DNA from: Cellulomonas sp. KRMCY2
GTDB taxonomy: Bacteria > Actinomycetota > Actinomycetes > Actinomycetales > Cellulomonadaceae
NCBI RefSeq assembly: GCF_000526515.1
Contig: NZ_JAGF01000001.1
Coordinates: 1,240,001-1,304,000 of the forward strand
Length of the DNA: 64,000 bases
Direction: 5' to 3'
The notes under the pieces are model-generated. The model ran no database searches. It was not told where the DNA came from and worked only from the letters and a program-made list of their open reading frames with translations. Shown here in pieces: positions 24,835-33,324 of the stretch (the stretch's first letter is position 1; each line of letters begins with the position of its first letter). A program made the translations under genes and the position numbers.

Positions 24835-25632
24835 CTAGACCATGACGTCCCGGCGGTCGAAGCGCAGCAGCCCGGCCACCGCGGGGACCAGCGCGAGCGC
24901 GAGGAGCAGACCGAGCCCCGGCCAGTCGACGCCGTTGATCAACGGCTCCGTCCCGACGTCCCAGTGGTACGGCGAGACGGCCTCCATCCAGTCCGCCTCG
25001 ACGAGCGGGCCGATGTAGCCGAAGAGGTACGCGAGCACGGCGACGGCCGACGCGGTGCCCAGCGCGAACCCCCGTCGACCGGTCACGGCGCCGACGGCGA
25101 GGGCCAGCGTGCCCAGCGCGCCACCGAACAGCAGCAGCCCGGCTCCGGCGGCCACGAGGTTGCCCGCCACGAGCCCCAGGTCCATCGTGACCGACAGCAG
25201 CAGGAGGATCGCCGTGACGGCCAGCACGAGCACCAGGACCGTGACCCACAGGGCGGCGAGGCGCTCGAGGTACACCCGACGGCGTGACACCGGTGCGCTG
25301 AGCTCGAGCTCGAGGAGCCCGTCCTCCTCGTTGCCGGCGACCAGACGGGCGCCGAGCCCGATCGAGCAGACGAGCACGAGGACGGCCCCCAACAGCGAGT
25401 ACACCGTCGCCGAGATGTAGCCGGCGGCGGTCGACATCGACTCGAAGCCCATCGCCGTGACGAGCTCGGGCGGCATCGACTCCATCATCGCCTCGAACTT
25501 CACCTGGCCGATCGCCGGGTAGAACGCGCTGTACATCGCCGAGACCGCGGCGATCGCCACGGCCCACAGCGCCAGCGACCGACGTTGGGTCCGCAGGACC
25601 CCGGTCAGGACGGTCCCGATCCGAGCGGTCAT
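24835..25632 (-). CDS. ABC-2 type transporter permease (second TetR/ABC exporter operon)
   Basis: 265 residues from the ATG at 25632, which overlaps the ATPase stop (ATGA). Six membrane segments; a large extracellular loop is suggested between the first and second (FYPAIGQVKFEAMMESMPPELVTAMG). GNEEDGLLELELSAPVSRRRVYLERL is the cytosolic coupling loop of TipC/antibiotic-resistance-type ABC-2 permeases. The segment is typical of exporters where one permease contacts a 318-residue ATPase. Substrate is not known. Last gene of a three-gene operon transcribed toward the eut promoter region. Confidence 0.88.
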   Translation of the reverse strand: MTARIGTVLTGVLRTQRRSLALWAVAIAAVSAMYSAFYPAIGQVKFEAMMESMPPELVTAMGFESMSTAAGYISATVYSLLGAVLVLVCSIGLGARLVAGNEEDGLLELELSAPVSRRRVYLERLAALWVTVLVLVLAVTAILLLLSVTMDLGLVAGNLVAAGAGLLLFGGALGTLALAVGAVTGRRGFALGTASAVAVLAYLFGYIGPLVEADWMEAVSPYHWDVGTEPLINGVDWPGLGLLLALALVPAVAGLLRFDRRDVMV

Positions 25633-26585
25633 CGCACGTTCTCCTTCGAGGTGCCGGTCCCGTCGGGGGCCGGGTCGACGACGCCGTCCGGCGCCGTGCG
25701 GTAGAAGTCCATGAAGAGGTCCTCGAGCTCGCGGTCCTTGGCGTGCCACCGGATCACGTGGTGGCGCGACGCGGCGACCAGCAGCGCCATCGGCTCACCG
25801 CGCAGCAGGCAGGTGAGCGTCACCGTGTCCTGCGGGTCGACGACGGCGTCGTGGACGCCTGGCAGGTCGGCGAACTCGGCCACGTCGACCGGCGCGGCGA
25901 AGCGCAGCAGCACCTGCTGGCCGGCCCGCCTGCGCAAAGCCCGGACGTCGTCGACGTCGACCATCACGCCCGCGCGGATGATCGCGACGCGGCGGGCGAC
26001 CTCCTCGACCTCCTGCAGCACGTGGCTCGACAGGAACACCGTCGCGCCGCGCGCCTGGGCCTCCTGGGCGAGCAGCCGGAACTCGCGCTGCAGCAGCGGG
26101 TCGAGACCGCTGGTCGGCTCGTCGAGGACGAGCAGCTCAGGGTCGTGCATGAACGCCTGCACGAGCCCGACCTTCTGCTTGTTGCCCTTGGACAGGGCAC
26201 GCAGCGGTCGGGACAGGTCGAGGGAGAAGCGTTCGGCGAGCTCGCCGATCCGCGCCGCTCCCTTCCCGCCGCGGAGCGCGGCCAGGTGGCCGAGGTACTC
26301 ACCGGCGTTCACGCGGGCCGGCAGCGCGAGCTCGCCCGGCAGGTAGCCGATCCGGGCGCGGAGCGCCGGACCGCCCGCCGATGGCGACCGGCCGAACACC
26401 TCGACGGTGCCCGCCGTCGGGCGCAGCAGGTCGAGCAGCAGGCGGATGGTGGTCGACTTGCCGGCGCCGTTGGGGCCGAGGAAGCCGAACACCTCACCTG
26501 CCTCGACCTCGAGGTCGAGACCGTGCAGCGCACGGACCTTCCCGTAGTCCTTGACCAGTCCGCTGGTGCGGATGACTGGTGTCAT
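25629..26585 (-). CDS. ABC transporter ATP-binding protein (second exporter operon)
   Basis: 318 residues. Walker A FLGPNGAGKSTTIRLLLDLL (about 34-53), signature LRALSKGNKQKVGLVQAFMHDP (about 131-152), Walker B LLVLDEPTSGLDPLLQREF (about 154-172) and the switch His in FLSSHVLQEVEEV (about 185-197). The C-terminal ~110 residues are the accessory domain of DrrA/CcmA exporters. It starts one base before the TetR stop codon region (1-bp gap), so it is read from the TetR promoter. Confidence 0.92.
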   Translation of the reverse strand: MTPVIRTSGLVKDYGKVRALHGLDLEVEAGEVFGFLGPNGAGKSTTIRLLLDLLRPTAGTVEVFGRSPSAGGPALRARIGYLPGELALPARVNAGEYLGHLAALRGGKGAARIGELAERFSLDLSRPLRALSKGNKQKVGLVQAFMHDPELLVLDEPTSGLDPLLQREFRLLAQEAQARGATVFLSSHVLQEVEEVARRVAIIRAGVMVDVDDVRALRRRAGQQVLLRFAAPVDVAEFADLPGVHDAVVDPQDTVTLTCLLRGEPMALLVAASRHHVIRWHAKDRELEDLFMDFYRTAPDGVVDPAPDGTGTSKENVR

Positions 26586-26586
26586 G

Positions 26587-27267
26587 TCACTTCTCCTCGG
26601 TCGGAGGTTCGGGTGGGACGAACACGTCGGCGAGCCGGGCGGCCAGCTCCCGGGAGAGCAGGCCGGGGCCCATCAGCTCGAGGGTCGCTGCGGCGTACTC
26701 GCCGAACGCGGCGGGGTTCTCCTCCGGCTCGGTCATCGAGACGCCCAGCAACCGCTCGAGCTGGGTATGGAGCGCGAGCGCGCCGAGCGACCAGAAGGTC
26801 AGCAGGACCGCCCGGGTCCTCGGCGTGGCACTGGGGGTGATCAGGCCGTTCGCGGCGAGCCCGGCCATGTACCGCTCGGAGTCGGCGACCAGCTGGTCGA
26901 CGAGGGCGTCGGCCGTCGGCGAGGGTTCGACGAGGGTCCGGGCGAGGTAGGCCAGGATCGGCAGACCGCCGCGGGATCGACGCAGAGCCGCGAGCGGGTC
27001 CAGGTCGAGGCCAGCACCCACGACCTCCTCCTGCTGTGCACGGAGCATCGCGGCGACGTGGTCGTCGCAGGCGGCCCGCAAGCCGGTCTTCGACCCGAAG
27101 TAGTGCGCAACATGGCTCGGGGCGACGCCGGCGTCACCCGCGACAGCACGCAGACTGGTCGCCGCGATGCCGTCCCGGGCGAACCGGGTGATCGCGACGT
27201 CGCGGATCCGCGCCTTGGTCGTCCGGTCGTCGGCCACACCCTCGGCCGCCCCGCTCGTTGAACGCAC
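26587..27267 (-). CDS. TetR-family regulator of the second exporter operon
   Basis: 226 residues from the GTG at 27267; a GTG at 27237 is an alternative start. The HTH begins TKARIRDVAITRFARDGIAATSLRA and the recognition helix is in GVAPSHVAHYFGSKTGLRAACDDHV. The C-terminal ligand domain contains LSTVLVEPSPTADALVDQLVADSERYMAGLA-like helices as in regulators of ABC-2 exporters. It is the first gene of the three-gene operon and carries a palindrome in its own promoter, so autoregulation is likely. It is not the closest kin of the TetR at 3190, yet the two operators share GAAC-N4-GTTC. Confidence 0.88.
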   Translation of the reverse strand: MRSTSGAAEGVADDRTTKARIRDVAITRFARDGIAATSLRAVAGDAGVAPSHVAHYFGSKTGLRAACDDHVAAMLRAQQEEVVGAGLDLDPLAALRRSRGGLPILAYLARTLVEPSPTADALVDQLVADSERYMAGLAANGLITPSATPRTRAVLLTFWSLGALALHTQLERLLGVSMTEPEENPAAFGEYAAATLELMGPGLLSRELAARLADVFVPPEPPTEEK

Positions 27268-27276
27268 GGCCTAATA

Positions 27277-27294
27277 CTTGAACAGTCGTTCAAG
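27277..27294 (-). promoter_or_regulatory. Palindromic operator of the second TetR/ABC operon
   Basis: CTTGAACAGTCGTTCAAG is a perfect palindrome apart from its four-base centre (arms of seven bases). On the minus strand a TTGACA box lies a few bases before it (27297-27302) and a TATTAG box just after, so the operator occupies the promoter spacer. It begins ten bases before the GTG at 27267. Confidence 0.7.
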
Positions 27295-27460
27295 GGCTGT
27301 CAAGCGCCTCGGTCCGAGCCGGGCACGGCCGGTCACGCCGCCGGGCCGGTCACCGACAGGCGACAGCCTCTGATCCCCCTCGTCCCGAGGAGCCGCAACG
27401 ATAGGGTTCGACAGACCGGCCAGACCAGCAGGACACGACAGGGGACGGATCGACGCGGAC

Positions 27461-27934
27461 ATGCTCACCTTCATGATCATTGGTGGTATCGGTCTGGTCG
27501 TCCTGCTCGTCGCGCTCCCGCTCGGTGACCTTTTCGACCTGGGCGACGGCGTGCTCTCCGGCACCTCGCTCGGGGCAGGCGCGGTCGTCTTCGGCGCCAT
27601 CGGCGCGATCGTCACGGCCAACGGCCTGCCCACGGCATGGGCCTACGTCGCATCCGCCGTCGTCGGCGCCCTGGCCGTCTGGGGCGTCCAGAAGGCGGTC
27701 GCCCGGCTGCGCGCGACCGAGGACGGCCAACCACACAGCCTGGTCGGCGTGACCGGCCTGGTGACGGGGACGATCACGCCGTCCGGCAGCGGTGAGGTCA
27801 GCCTCGACGACGTGACCGAGCTCGAGCGCCGGCTCGCCTGGGCCGATGTCGAGATCCCCACCGGGACCCGCATCGTCGTCGTCGCCCAGACCGGCAGCAG
27901 CGTCAAGGTCGAGCCGCACCGGCCCGTGGCCTGA
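27461..27934 (+). CDS. NfeD-like membrane protein
   Basis: 157 residues. Three hydrophobic segments (MIIGGIGLVVLLVALPLG, GTSLGAGAVVFGAIGAIV, WAYVASAVVGALAVWGVQ) precede a soluble C-terminal beta domain (HSLVGVTGLVTGTITPSGSGEVSL and GTRIVVVAQTGSSVKVEP), the OB-like fold of NfeD proteins. NfeD proteins accompany flotillins and act in membrane-domain organisation. The next gene, 96 bp downstream, encodes a flotillin, which strongly supports the call. No clear ribosome site is seen. Confidence 0.82.
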   Translation: MLTFMIIGGIGLVVLLVALPLGDLFDLGDGVLSGTSLGAGAVVFGAIGAIVTANGLPTAWAYVASAVVGALAVWGVQKAVARLRATEDGQPHSLVGVTGLVTGTITPSGSGEVSLDDVTELERRLAWADVEIPTGTRIVVVAQTGSSVKVEPHRPVA

Positions 27935-28030
27935 CCGGCACCTGAACGGCCCGGCACCTGAACGACCCGCAGGACCACCGCTGACACCCACCGGCCCGAC
28001 CCCGCTCGATCAACGCCTGAGAGGTTCTTC

Positions 28031-29560
28031 GTGAACAACCCGCTCGAGCTCACATCCGAGACCATCACCGTCATCGCCGTCGCGGCGCTGGTGCTGGCCC
28101 TGGTCGCGATCACCGCGTTCATCGCCAAGCGGATCCGGCGCGTGCCGCCGAACGAGGCCCTGATCATCGTCGGCCGCGGTGCCGGCCGGGCCACCGTGGG
28201 GGAGACCGGCCAGCGGGTCGTCGTCGGCGGCCGCGTCTTCGTCTGGCCCGTGCTCCAGCAGGGCTTCCCGATCTCCCTCGAGCAGCGCCAGATCGGCATC
28301 ACGGTCGAGGGCGTCGACAAGAACCGCATCAAGATCGCCATCAAGGCGTCCATCAACTTCAAGGTGCGCGGCGACGAGGAGGGCGTGCGGCGGGCCGCCC
28401 AGCGCTTCCTGTCCCAGCAGGGCACCCTGACCGAGATCATCAAGGAGTCCCTCGAGGGCTCGCTGCGCTCCATCGTCGGCGACATGACGATCGAGCAGAT
28501 CATCTCCGACCGCAAGGGCCTGTCGGACCGGGTCGTCGACTCGACCAAGACGGACCTGTCCGAGCAGGGCCTGCAGGTCGACCTGCTCAACATCTCCGAC
28601 ATCTCGACGCCCGGCTCGGACTACCTGGGCAACCTGGGCCGCGCCGAGAACGCCCGCGCACGCCAGGTCGCCGAGGTCTCCGAGGCCGAGGCCCAGCGGG
28701 TCTCCGAGTTCGCCGTGATCGAAGCCGCCGAGCAGATCGCCGAGCGTCAGAAGGCGCTCGACCTCAAGAAGGCCGCCATCAAGGCGCAGACCGACCGGGC
28801 GAACGCCGAGGCCGACGCCGCCGGACAGCTCGCACGCGCCGAGCAGGACCAGATCGTCGCCGCCCAGCAGCGGATGGCCCTGGCCGAGCAGGCCCGGGTG
28901 ACCGAGGAGCAGCTCGACATCGACGTCCGCAAGCCGGCCGAGGCCGCCGCGTACGCCGCCGTCCAGCAGGCCAACGCCGAGCGCGACGCGACCAACGCCG
29001 CGACCGAGGCCGAGGCGTACAAGCGCACGACGATCGCCGGCGCGAACAAGACCGCTGCGCTGCAGGACGCCGAGGCGGCAGCCGAGTCCGTCCGCCGCGC
29101 CGGTGAGGCCGAGCGTGACCGTCAGGTCGCCCTGGCCGCCGGTATCCGGGCTCAGGGTGAGGCCCGGGCCGCCGCGACCGAGGCCGAGGGACGCGCCGAG
29201 GCCGTCGCCACCGACGCCAAGGCCGAGGCGCTCAAGAAGTACGGCCAGGCGGCCATCGCGCAGGAGGTCATCTCGCGCCTGCCGGAGATCGTCCGGGCAG
29301 CGGCCGAGCCGATCGGCTCGATCGGGCACATGACAGTCATCTCCACCGACGGCGCCTCGGCGATCACCAAGACCGTCGCCTCCGTGCTGGGCGAGGGTCA
29401 GGAGATCGTCAAGCAGCTGACCGGCCTCGACCTGGCGGCGCTGATCTCGAGCGTCGCCGGCACCGAGACGTCATCGGGCGCGGCTACCGGCACCACCTCG
29501 GCAGCCAAGGCGCCCAGGACGCCCAAGGCACCCGCCGCGTCGCCGGCGCCCACCGACTGA
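28031..29560 (+). CDS. Flotillin/SPFH-domain membrane scaffold protein
   Basis: 509 residues, GTG start with GAGAGG upstream. One N-terminal membrane segment (ITVIAVAALVLALVAITAFIA), then the SPFH domain (about 40-200; PPNEALIIVGRGAG; FPISLEQRQIGITVEGVDKNRIKI; DLLNISDISTPGSDYL). A long Ala/Glu-rich coiled coil (about 205-405) follows with repeats such as AEAERDATNAATEAEAYKR. The end (Ala/Thr/Pro-rich) is disordered. Flotillins oligomerise on the membrane and organise lipid domains and protein complexes. Cotranscribed with the NfeD gene. A strong hairpin lies just downstream. Confidence 0.92.
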   Translation: MNNPLELTSETITVIAVAALVLALVAITAFIAKRIRRVPPNEALIIVGRGAGRATVGETGQRVVVGGRVFVWPVLQQGFPISLEQRQIGITVEGVDKNRIKIAIKASINFKVRGDEEGVRRAAQRFLSQQGTLTEIIKESLEGSLRSIVGDMTIEQIISDRKGLSDRVVDSTKTDLSEQGLQVDLLNISDISTPGSDYLGNLGRAENARARQVAEVSEAEAQRVSEFAVIEAAEQIAERQKALDLKKAAIKAQTDRANAEADAAGQLARAEQDQIVAAQQRMALAEQARVTEEQLDIDVRKPAEAAAYAAVQQANAERDATNAATEAEAYKRTTIAGANKTAALQDAEAAAESVRRAGEAERDRQVALAAGIRAQGEARAAATEAEGRAEAVATDAKAEALKKYGQAAIAQEVISRLPEIVRAAAEPIGSIGHMTVISTDGASAITKTVASVLGEGQEIVKQLTGLDLAALISSVAGTETSSGAATGTTSAAKAPRTPKAPAASPAPTD

Positions 29561-29582
29561 CGCACCACTCGCACCACTCACA

Positions 29583-29623
29583 CCGTGAAGGCTGCCGGCC
29601 ACCTGCGCCGGCAGCCTTCACGG
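29583..29623. terminator. Bidirectional hairpin terminator between the flotillin and the convergent membrane gene
   Basis: A perfect 17-bp stem (29583-29599 with 29607-29623) and seven-base loop lies 22 bp after the flotillin stop. The right arm contains the stop codon of the convergent membrane gene (29618-29620). A hairpin read from both sides suits convergent genes. Confidence 0.8.
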
Positions 29624-30166
29624 TCGGGGGAGCCGAGACGGGACAGGCGGGAGGCTCGTCGTCGGGCCAGAGCGCGTCGGACCGCCCGGCCCGGCCGCGC
29701 CCGACGTGCCGGTCCGGAGCGCGACGATGGCAAACGCGATGCTGGGGATCCCGAGCGGGACCAGCCACGTGATGAGCCTCAGGATCAGCCACGTGATGGG
29801 GCTCAGGACCAGCGCCAGGTCGCCGGACGGCCCGCCGACGGGCACGAACCGGCCCAGCTGCACGACGACGAAGAAGCCGACGATCGCGCCGGTCACCGCG
29901 ACGGCGAAGGCCAGGCCGCGCCGACCGCTCGGCACGAGCCGACGGGCCGCCACCGCGAGCCCGACGAGCCACACGACGACGGCCACGGCGACACCCACCA
30001 CAGCGGCGATCACCACGTACCAGGCATCAGGACCGGACTCCTCACCAGGCCTCGGCGCCCACGCCCATCCGAGCAGGAAGCCGACACCCACCCCGCAGGC
30101 CACGGCGAGCACGACCACCGCCAGCGGCCAGAGGACCAGGGGCACGACCCCGCGTCGCCCGTTCAT
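29618..30166 (-). CDS. Membrane protein of unknown function
   Basis: 182 residues from ATG 30166 with GGAGGGG upstream. About four hydrophobic segments: VPLVLWPLAVVVLAVACGVG; AWYVVIAAVVGVAVAVVVWL; LAFAVAVTGAIVGFFVVV; and LGIPSIAFAIVAL. A hydrophilic Pro/Gly/Ser-rich tail follows. No family recognised. Its last codons lie within the terminator hairpin. It is the second gene downstream of the MFS gene on the same strand (23 bp after it), so they may be cotranscribed. Confidence 0.65.
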   Translation of the reverse strand: MNGRRGVVPLVLWPLAVVVLAVACGVGVGFLLGWAWAPRPGEESGPDAWYVVIAAVVGVAVAVVVWLVGLAVAARRLVPSGRRGLAFAVAVTGAIVGFFVVVQLGRFVPVGGPSGDLALVLSPITWLILRLITWLVPLGIPSIAFAIVALRTGTSGAAGPGGPTRSGPTTSLPPVPSRLPRP

Positions 30167-30189
30167 GGCACCCCTCCGGCTCACGATGA

Positions 30190-31434
30190 TCAGCTGGCCG
30201 CACTGTAGGGCACGGCGGACCGACCGACCAGCCACATCACGAGGCCGGCCAGGGCGGTCAGCGCCCCGGAGAGGAACAGGCTCGGACGCGCCCCGACGAG
30301 CCCGACGAGACCGGCACCGGCGGCCAGGCCCACGAGGTTGCCGGTCTGCGTGACCGCTGTGACGGCCGAGAACACGCGACCCCGCTCGGCGTCGGCGGTC
30401 CGCGAGCGGATCAACGCGTTCATCGCGACGCGTTGGACCGCGCCGGCCGCGCCACCGATGACCCAGCCGATCCCGACGGCCACCAGCGAGACGACCGACG
30501 CGGCCGCCGCCAGACCGATGCCCATGACGACGCACGAGGCGGCCAGCGCCGGGAACAGCCTGCGGTCGGTGAGCACCCGCCCGGCGATCCACGCACTGAG
30601 GATGCCGGCAGCCGGCCAGAACGCCGTGACGATGCCGTAGGCACCTGGCCCGGCCCCGATGTCGTCCAGGATGAAGAAGACCTCGGCCACGTTGACGATC
30701 ACGGTCGCGAGCACGGCGGCGCCCGTGCCGACCACGCCGACCAGCAGCACACGATCCTGCCGCAGCCGGGTGAACCCGAGCCAGACCGAGCCAGGGGAGA
30801 TGTCGTCGTGCCCGCGCGGCGTGCGCTGCGCCCGGAGCGCCAGGACGGCGACGGCCAGGACGGTGAAGGTCGCAGCGTCGACCAGCAGGGCCGTGCGCAC
30901 CGACGTGGCCTCGACCAGCAGCCCGGCAGCCGCGAAGCCGATCAGGAAGCCGACGCTCGTGATCGAGGAGTACCAGCCGTAGGCGCGGGTCGCGCCGGCC
31001 TCGCCGGTCACGTGCGGCAGCAGCGCCGCGATGGTCGGACCGGCGACCGTGGCGCCGGCACCCATGACCGCGAGCGCACCGAGCAGCACGAACCCAGCCC
31101 CGGGACGGAGCCCGACGAGCGCCGCGACAGCGACGGCGAGCGCCTGGACGACGAGCGTGGCCAGCAGCAGCTCACGGTTCCGGACCCGGTCGACGAGCCG
31201 ACCGGCCCACGGCGCGAGCAGGACCATCGGCACGAGCTCGGCGGCCATCGCGGCGGCGACCCAGCCGGCGCCCGCAGGTTCCACGTGGATCGCCACGGCG
31301 AGCAAGGTGAGCGAGGTGCCCACCGTGGAGACCGCGGCACCGCCGAGCAGCAGCAAGAGGTCGCGACGGGCCGCACCGAGGCCAGGTGCAGGAGGTCGCG
31401 CGGTGCGCAGGAGCGGGGCGGTGGGACGGGACAC
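30190..31434 (-). CDS. MFS-family transporter
   Basis: 414 residues from a GTG start (31434). About 12 helices; WAGRLVDRVRNRELLL is the cytosolic loop 2-3 motif A (G-x-L-x-D-R) and YGWYSSITSVGFLIGFAAAG the motif C-like segment of exporters. Similar to multidrug/MFS_3-type proteins with six-plus-six topology. Substrate unknown. The first 18 codons contain one arm of a 22-bp perfect inverted repeat whose other arm lies upstream of the start. It is divergent from the nuclease gene at 31516 with only about 80 bp between them. Confidence 0.88.
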   Translation of the reverse strand: MSRPTAPLLRTARPPAPGLGAARRDLLLLLGGAAVSTVGTSLTLLAVAIHVEPAGAGWVAAAMAAELVPMVLLAPWAGRLVDRVRNRELLLATLVVQALAVAVAALVGLRPGAGFVLLGALAVMGAGATVAGPTIAALLPHVTGEAGATRAYGWYSSITSVGFLIGFAAAGLLVEATSVRTALLVDAATFTVLAVAVLALRAQRTPRGHDDISPGSVWLGFTRLRQDRVLLVGVVGTGAAVLATVIVNVAEVFFILDDIGAGPGAYGIVTAFWPAAGILSAWIAGRVLTDRRLFPALAASCVVMGIGLAAAASVVSLVAVGIGWVIGGAAGAVQRVAMNALIRSRTADAERGRVFSAVTAVTQTGNLVGLAAGAGLVGLVGARPSLFLSGALTALAGLVMWLVGRSAVPYSAAS

Positions 31435-31476
31435 GGTTCAGCAGCATCGCACAGGCGCGACCTCCTGCACCTGGCC
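31380..31476. repeat. 22-bp perfect inverted repeat flanking the MFS start codon
   Basis: The 22 bases at 31380-31401 are the exact reverse complement of 31455-31476; the spacer is 53 bp and holds the GTG of the MFS gene (31434). The left arm is coding (about codons 12-18 of the MFS gene), and the right arm is in the shared intergenic region. A match of this length is far beyond chance in a 97-bp stretch. It could fold in the MFS mRNA leader or bind a protein. Confidence 0.7.
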
Positions 31477-31503
31477 GCGGTCCGGCACGTCAGCGGTGGC
31501 CTC

Positions 31504-31515
31504 TAGCCTCGGAGC
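31504..31515 (+). promoter_or_regulatory. Leaderless-type -10 box for the TM0106-like nuclease
   Basis: TAGCCT (31504-31509) is followed by six bases and the ATG at 31516; there is no ribosome site. Confidence 0.5.
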
Positions 31516-33324
31516 ATGTTCCTCCTGCCGGACGACACAGTGGTCTACTCGGCCAGCGACCTCGCCAACGCCGCGGGCTGCGAGTTCGCCGTGCTCCGCA
31601 CCCTGGACGCGAAGCTCGGCCGCATCCCACCGATCGAGCTGACGGCGGACGCGATGCTCGAGCGCGCGGCCCGGCTCGGCGACGAGCACGAGCAGCGCTG
31701 GCTCGCCCGGTACCGCGAGCGGTACGGGCAGTGGGACCGCGCATCGGGCACCGGGGTCGTGGAGATCGACCGGCCCGCACGCGGCCTGCACAGCGACCGG
31801 GCAACCCTGCAGGCCAAGCACGCCGAGACGATCGAGGCGCTGCGCACCGGGGCCGACGTCGTGTTCCAGGCCGGCTTCTTCGACGGCCGCTTCGGCGGCT
31901 GGGCCGACTTCATCGTCCGGCAGCGGCCCGACGGCGCGGCCGGGCCGGTCTACGCGGTCCACGACACCAAGCTCGCGCGCCGGGCCAAGGTCACCGCGCT
32001 GCTTCAGCTCGCCGCCTACGCCGACCAGCTGATGGCCGCGGGGATCGCGACCGCGCCCGAGGTGCACCTGATCCTCGGCGACGACACCACCACGACGCAC
32101 AGCCTGGTCGACCTGCTGCCGGTCTACCGCGAGCGGCGCGACCGGCTGCAGACCATCCTGGACGAGCGGGTCGCGGCCGGGACGGCGCTGGAGTGGGGGA
32201 CACCCGGGTACACCGCCTGCCTGCGGTGCGAGATCTGCGCCCCGGAGATCGCGGCCCGGCGCGACGTGCTGCTGGTCGCGGGCCTGCGGGCGACGCAGCG
32301 CGCCCGCCTCGACGCGGTCGGCGTGCACACCGTCGAGGAGCTGGCGGCAGGGACGGGCGACGTCCCGGGGATCGCCGGGCCGGTGCTGGCCAGGCTGCGT
32401 GCGCAGGCCCGGCTGCAGGTCGCCCAGGGCATCGCCGACGCGGCGATGCCGGCGGACCCGGCACCCCGCGCGCAGGTCCCGGTCTTCGACCTCTTCGCAC
32501 CCGAGGTCATCGGCCACCTGCCCGCACCGGATGCGGGCGACATCTTCTTCGACTTCGAGGGCGACCCCCTGTGGACCGGCCCGGACGGCGACGGCGACGG
32601 CGACGCCCCCGACTGGGGGCTGGAGTACCTCTTCGGTGTCATCGAGGCGCCGGTCGCGTCCGGAGCCGAGCCGGCGTTCCGGCCGTTCTGGGCGCACGAC
32701 CGCCCCGAGGAGAAGCGCGCCCTGCTCGACTTCCTCGGCTACGTCGAGGCCCGGCGCGCACGGTTCCCCGGGATGCACGTCTACCACTACGCGGCGTACG
32801 AGAAGACGGCGCTGCTCCGGCTCGCCGGCCGGTACGGCGTGGGCGAGGAGTCCGTCGACCAGCTGTTGCGCGAGGGCGTCCTCGTCGACCTCTACGCGAC
32901 AGTCCGCGCGAGCCTGCGCACCGGGCAGAGCTCGTACTCGCTCAAGTCGGTCGAGAAGCTCTACATGGACGCTGCCCGGGCCGGTGACGTCATCACCGCG
33001 GGCGACTCGATCGTCGAGTACGCCGAGGCGTGTGCCGTCCGGGCGTCGGACCCGGCCGAGTGGGAGCGCCGGCTGCAGCAGATCGCGCAGTACAACGCGT
33101 ACGACTGCCTCTCGACGCTCGGGCTGCGCGACTGGCTCGTCGCACGCGCGGCCGAGCTGGGGGTGCGCCCTGGAACGGCAGCGCCGGCGCCCGACGACGG
33201 CTCGCCCGGCGTGCTTCCCGGGTCCGAGCCGCCGGCCGACGGCCCCGACGGCCCCGCCGCCGCCGCACCGCAGCACGACGCCCTGGCCGCCGAGCTGCTC
33301 GCCTTCGCCGACGCGGCCGAGTGA
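31516..33324 (+). CDS. TM0106-family RecB-like nuclease with RNase H-like domain
   Basis: 602 residues. The N-terminal part (SASDLANAAGCEFAVLRTLD; LERAARLGDEHEQRWLARY; FDGRFGGWADFIVRQR; YAVHDTKLARRAKVTALLQLAAYADQL) is a RecB-like PD-(D/E)XK nuclease, with Cys residues in TACLRCEICAP as a metal cluster. The C-terminal part is a DEDD exonuclease-like fold: DIFFDFEGDP (DFE), YHYAAYEKTALLRLA, SYSLKSVEKLY, and IAQYNAYDCLSTL with the last Asp. It overlaps the helicase gene by 4 bp (GTGA). In many Actinobacteria I recall the two parts as one protein; here they are separate but coupled. Confidence 0.85.
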   Translation: MFLLPDDTVVYSASDLANAAGCEFAVLRTLDAKLGRIPPIELTADAMLERAARLGDEHEQRWLARYRERYGQWDRASGTGVVEIDRPARGLHSDRATLQAKHAETIEALRTGADVVFQAGFFDGRFGGWADFIVRQRPDGAAGPVYAVHDTKLARRAKVTALLQLAAYADQLMAAGIATAPEVHLILGDDTTTTHSLVDLLPVYRERRDRLQTILDERVAAGTALEWGTPGYTACLRCEICAPEIAARRDVLLVAGLRATQRARLDAVGVHTVEELAAGTGDVPGIAGPVLARLRAQARLQVAQGIADAAMPADPAPRAQVPVFDLFAPEVIGHLPAPDAGDIFFDFEGDPLWTGPDGDGDGDAPDWGLEYLFGVIEAPVASGAEPAFRPFWAHDRPEEKRALLDFLGYVEARRARFPGMHVYHYAAYEKTALLRLAGRYGVGEESVDQLLREGVLVDLYATVRASLRTGQSSYSLKSVEKLYMDAARAGDVITAGDSIVEYAEACAVRASDPAEWERRLQQIAQYNAYDCLSTLGLRDWLVARAAELGVRPGTAAPAPDDGSPGVLPGSEPPADGPDGPAAAAPQHDALAAELLAFADAAE

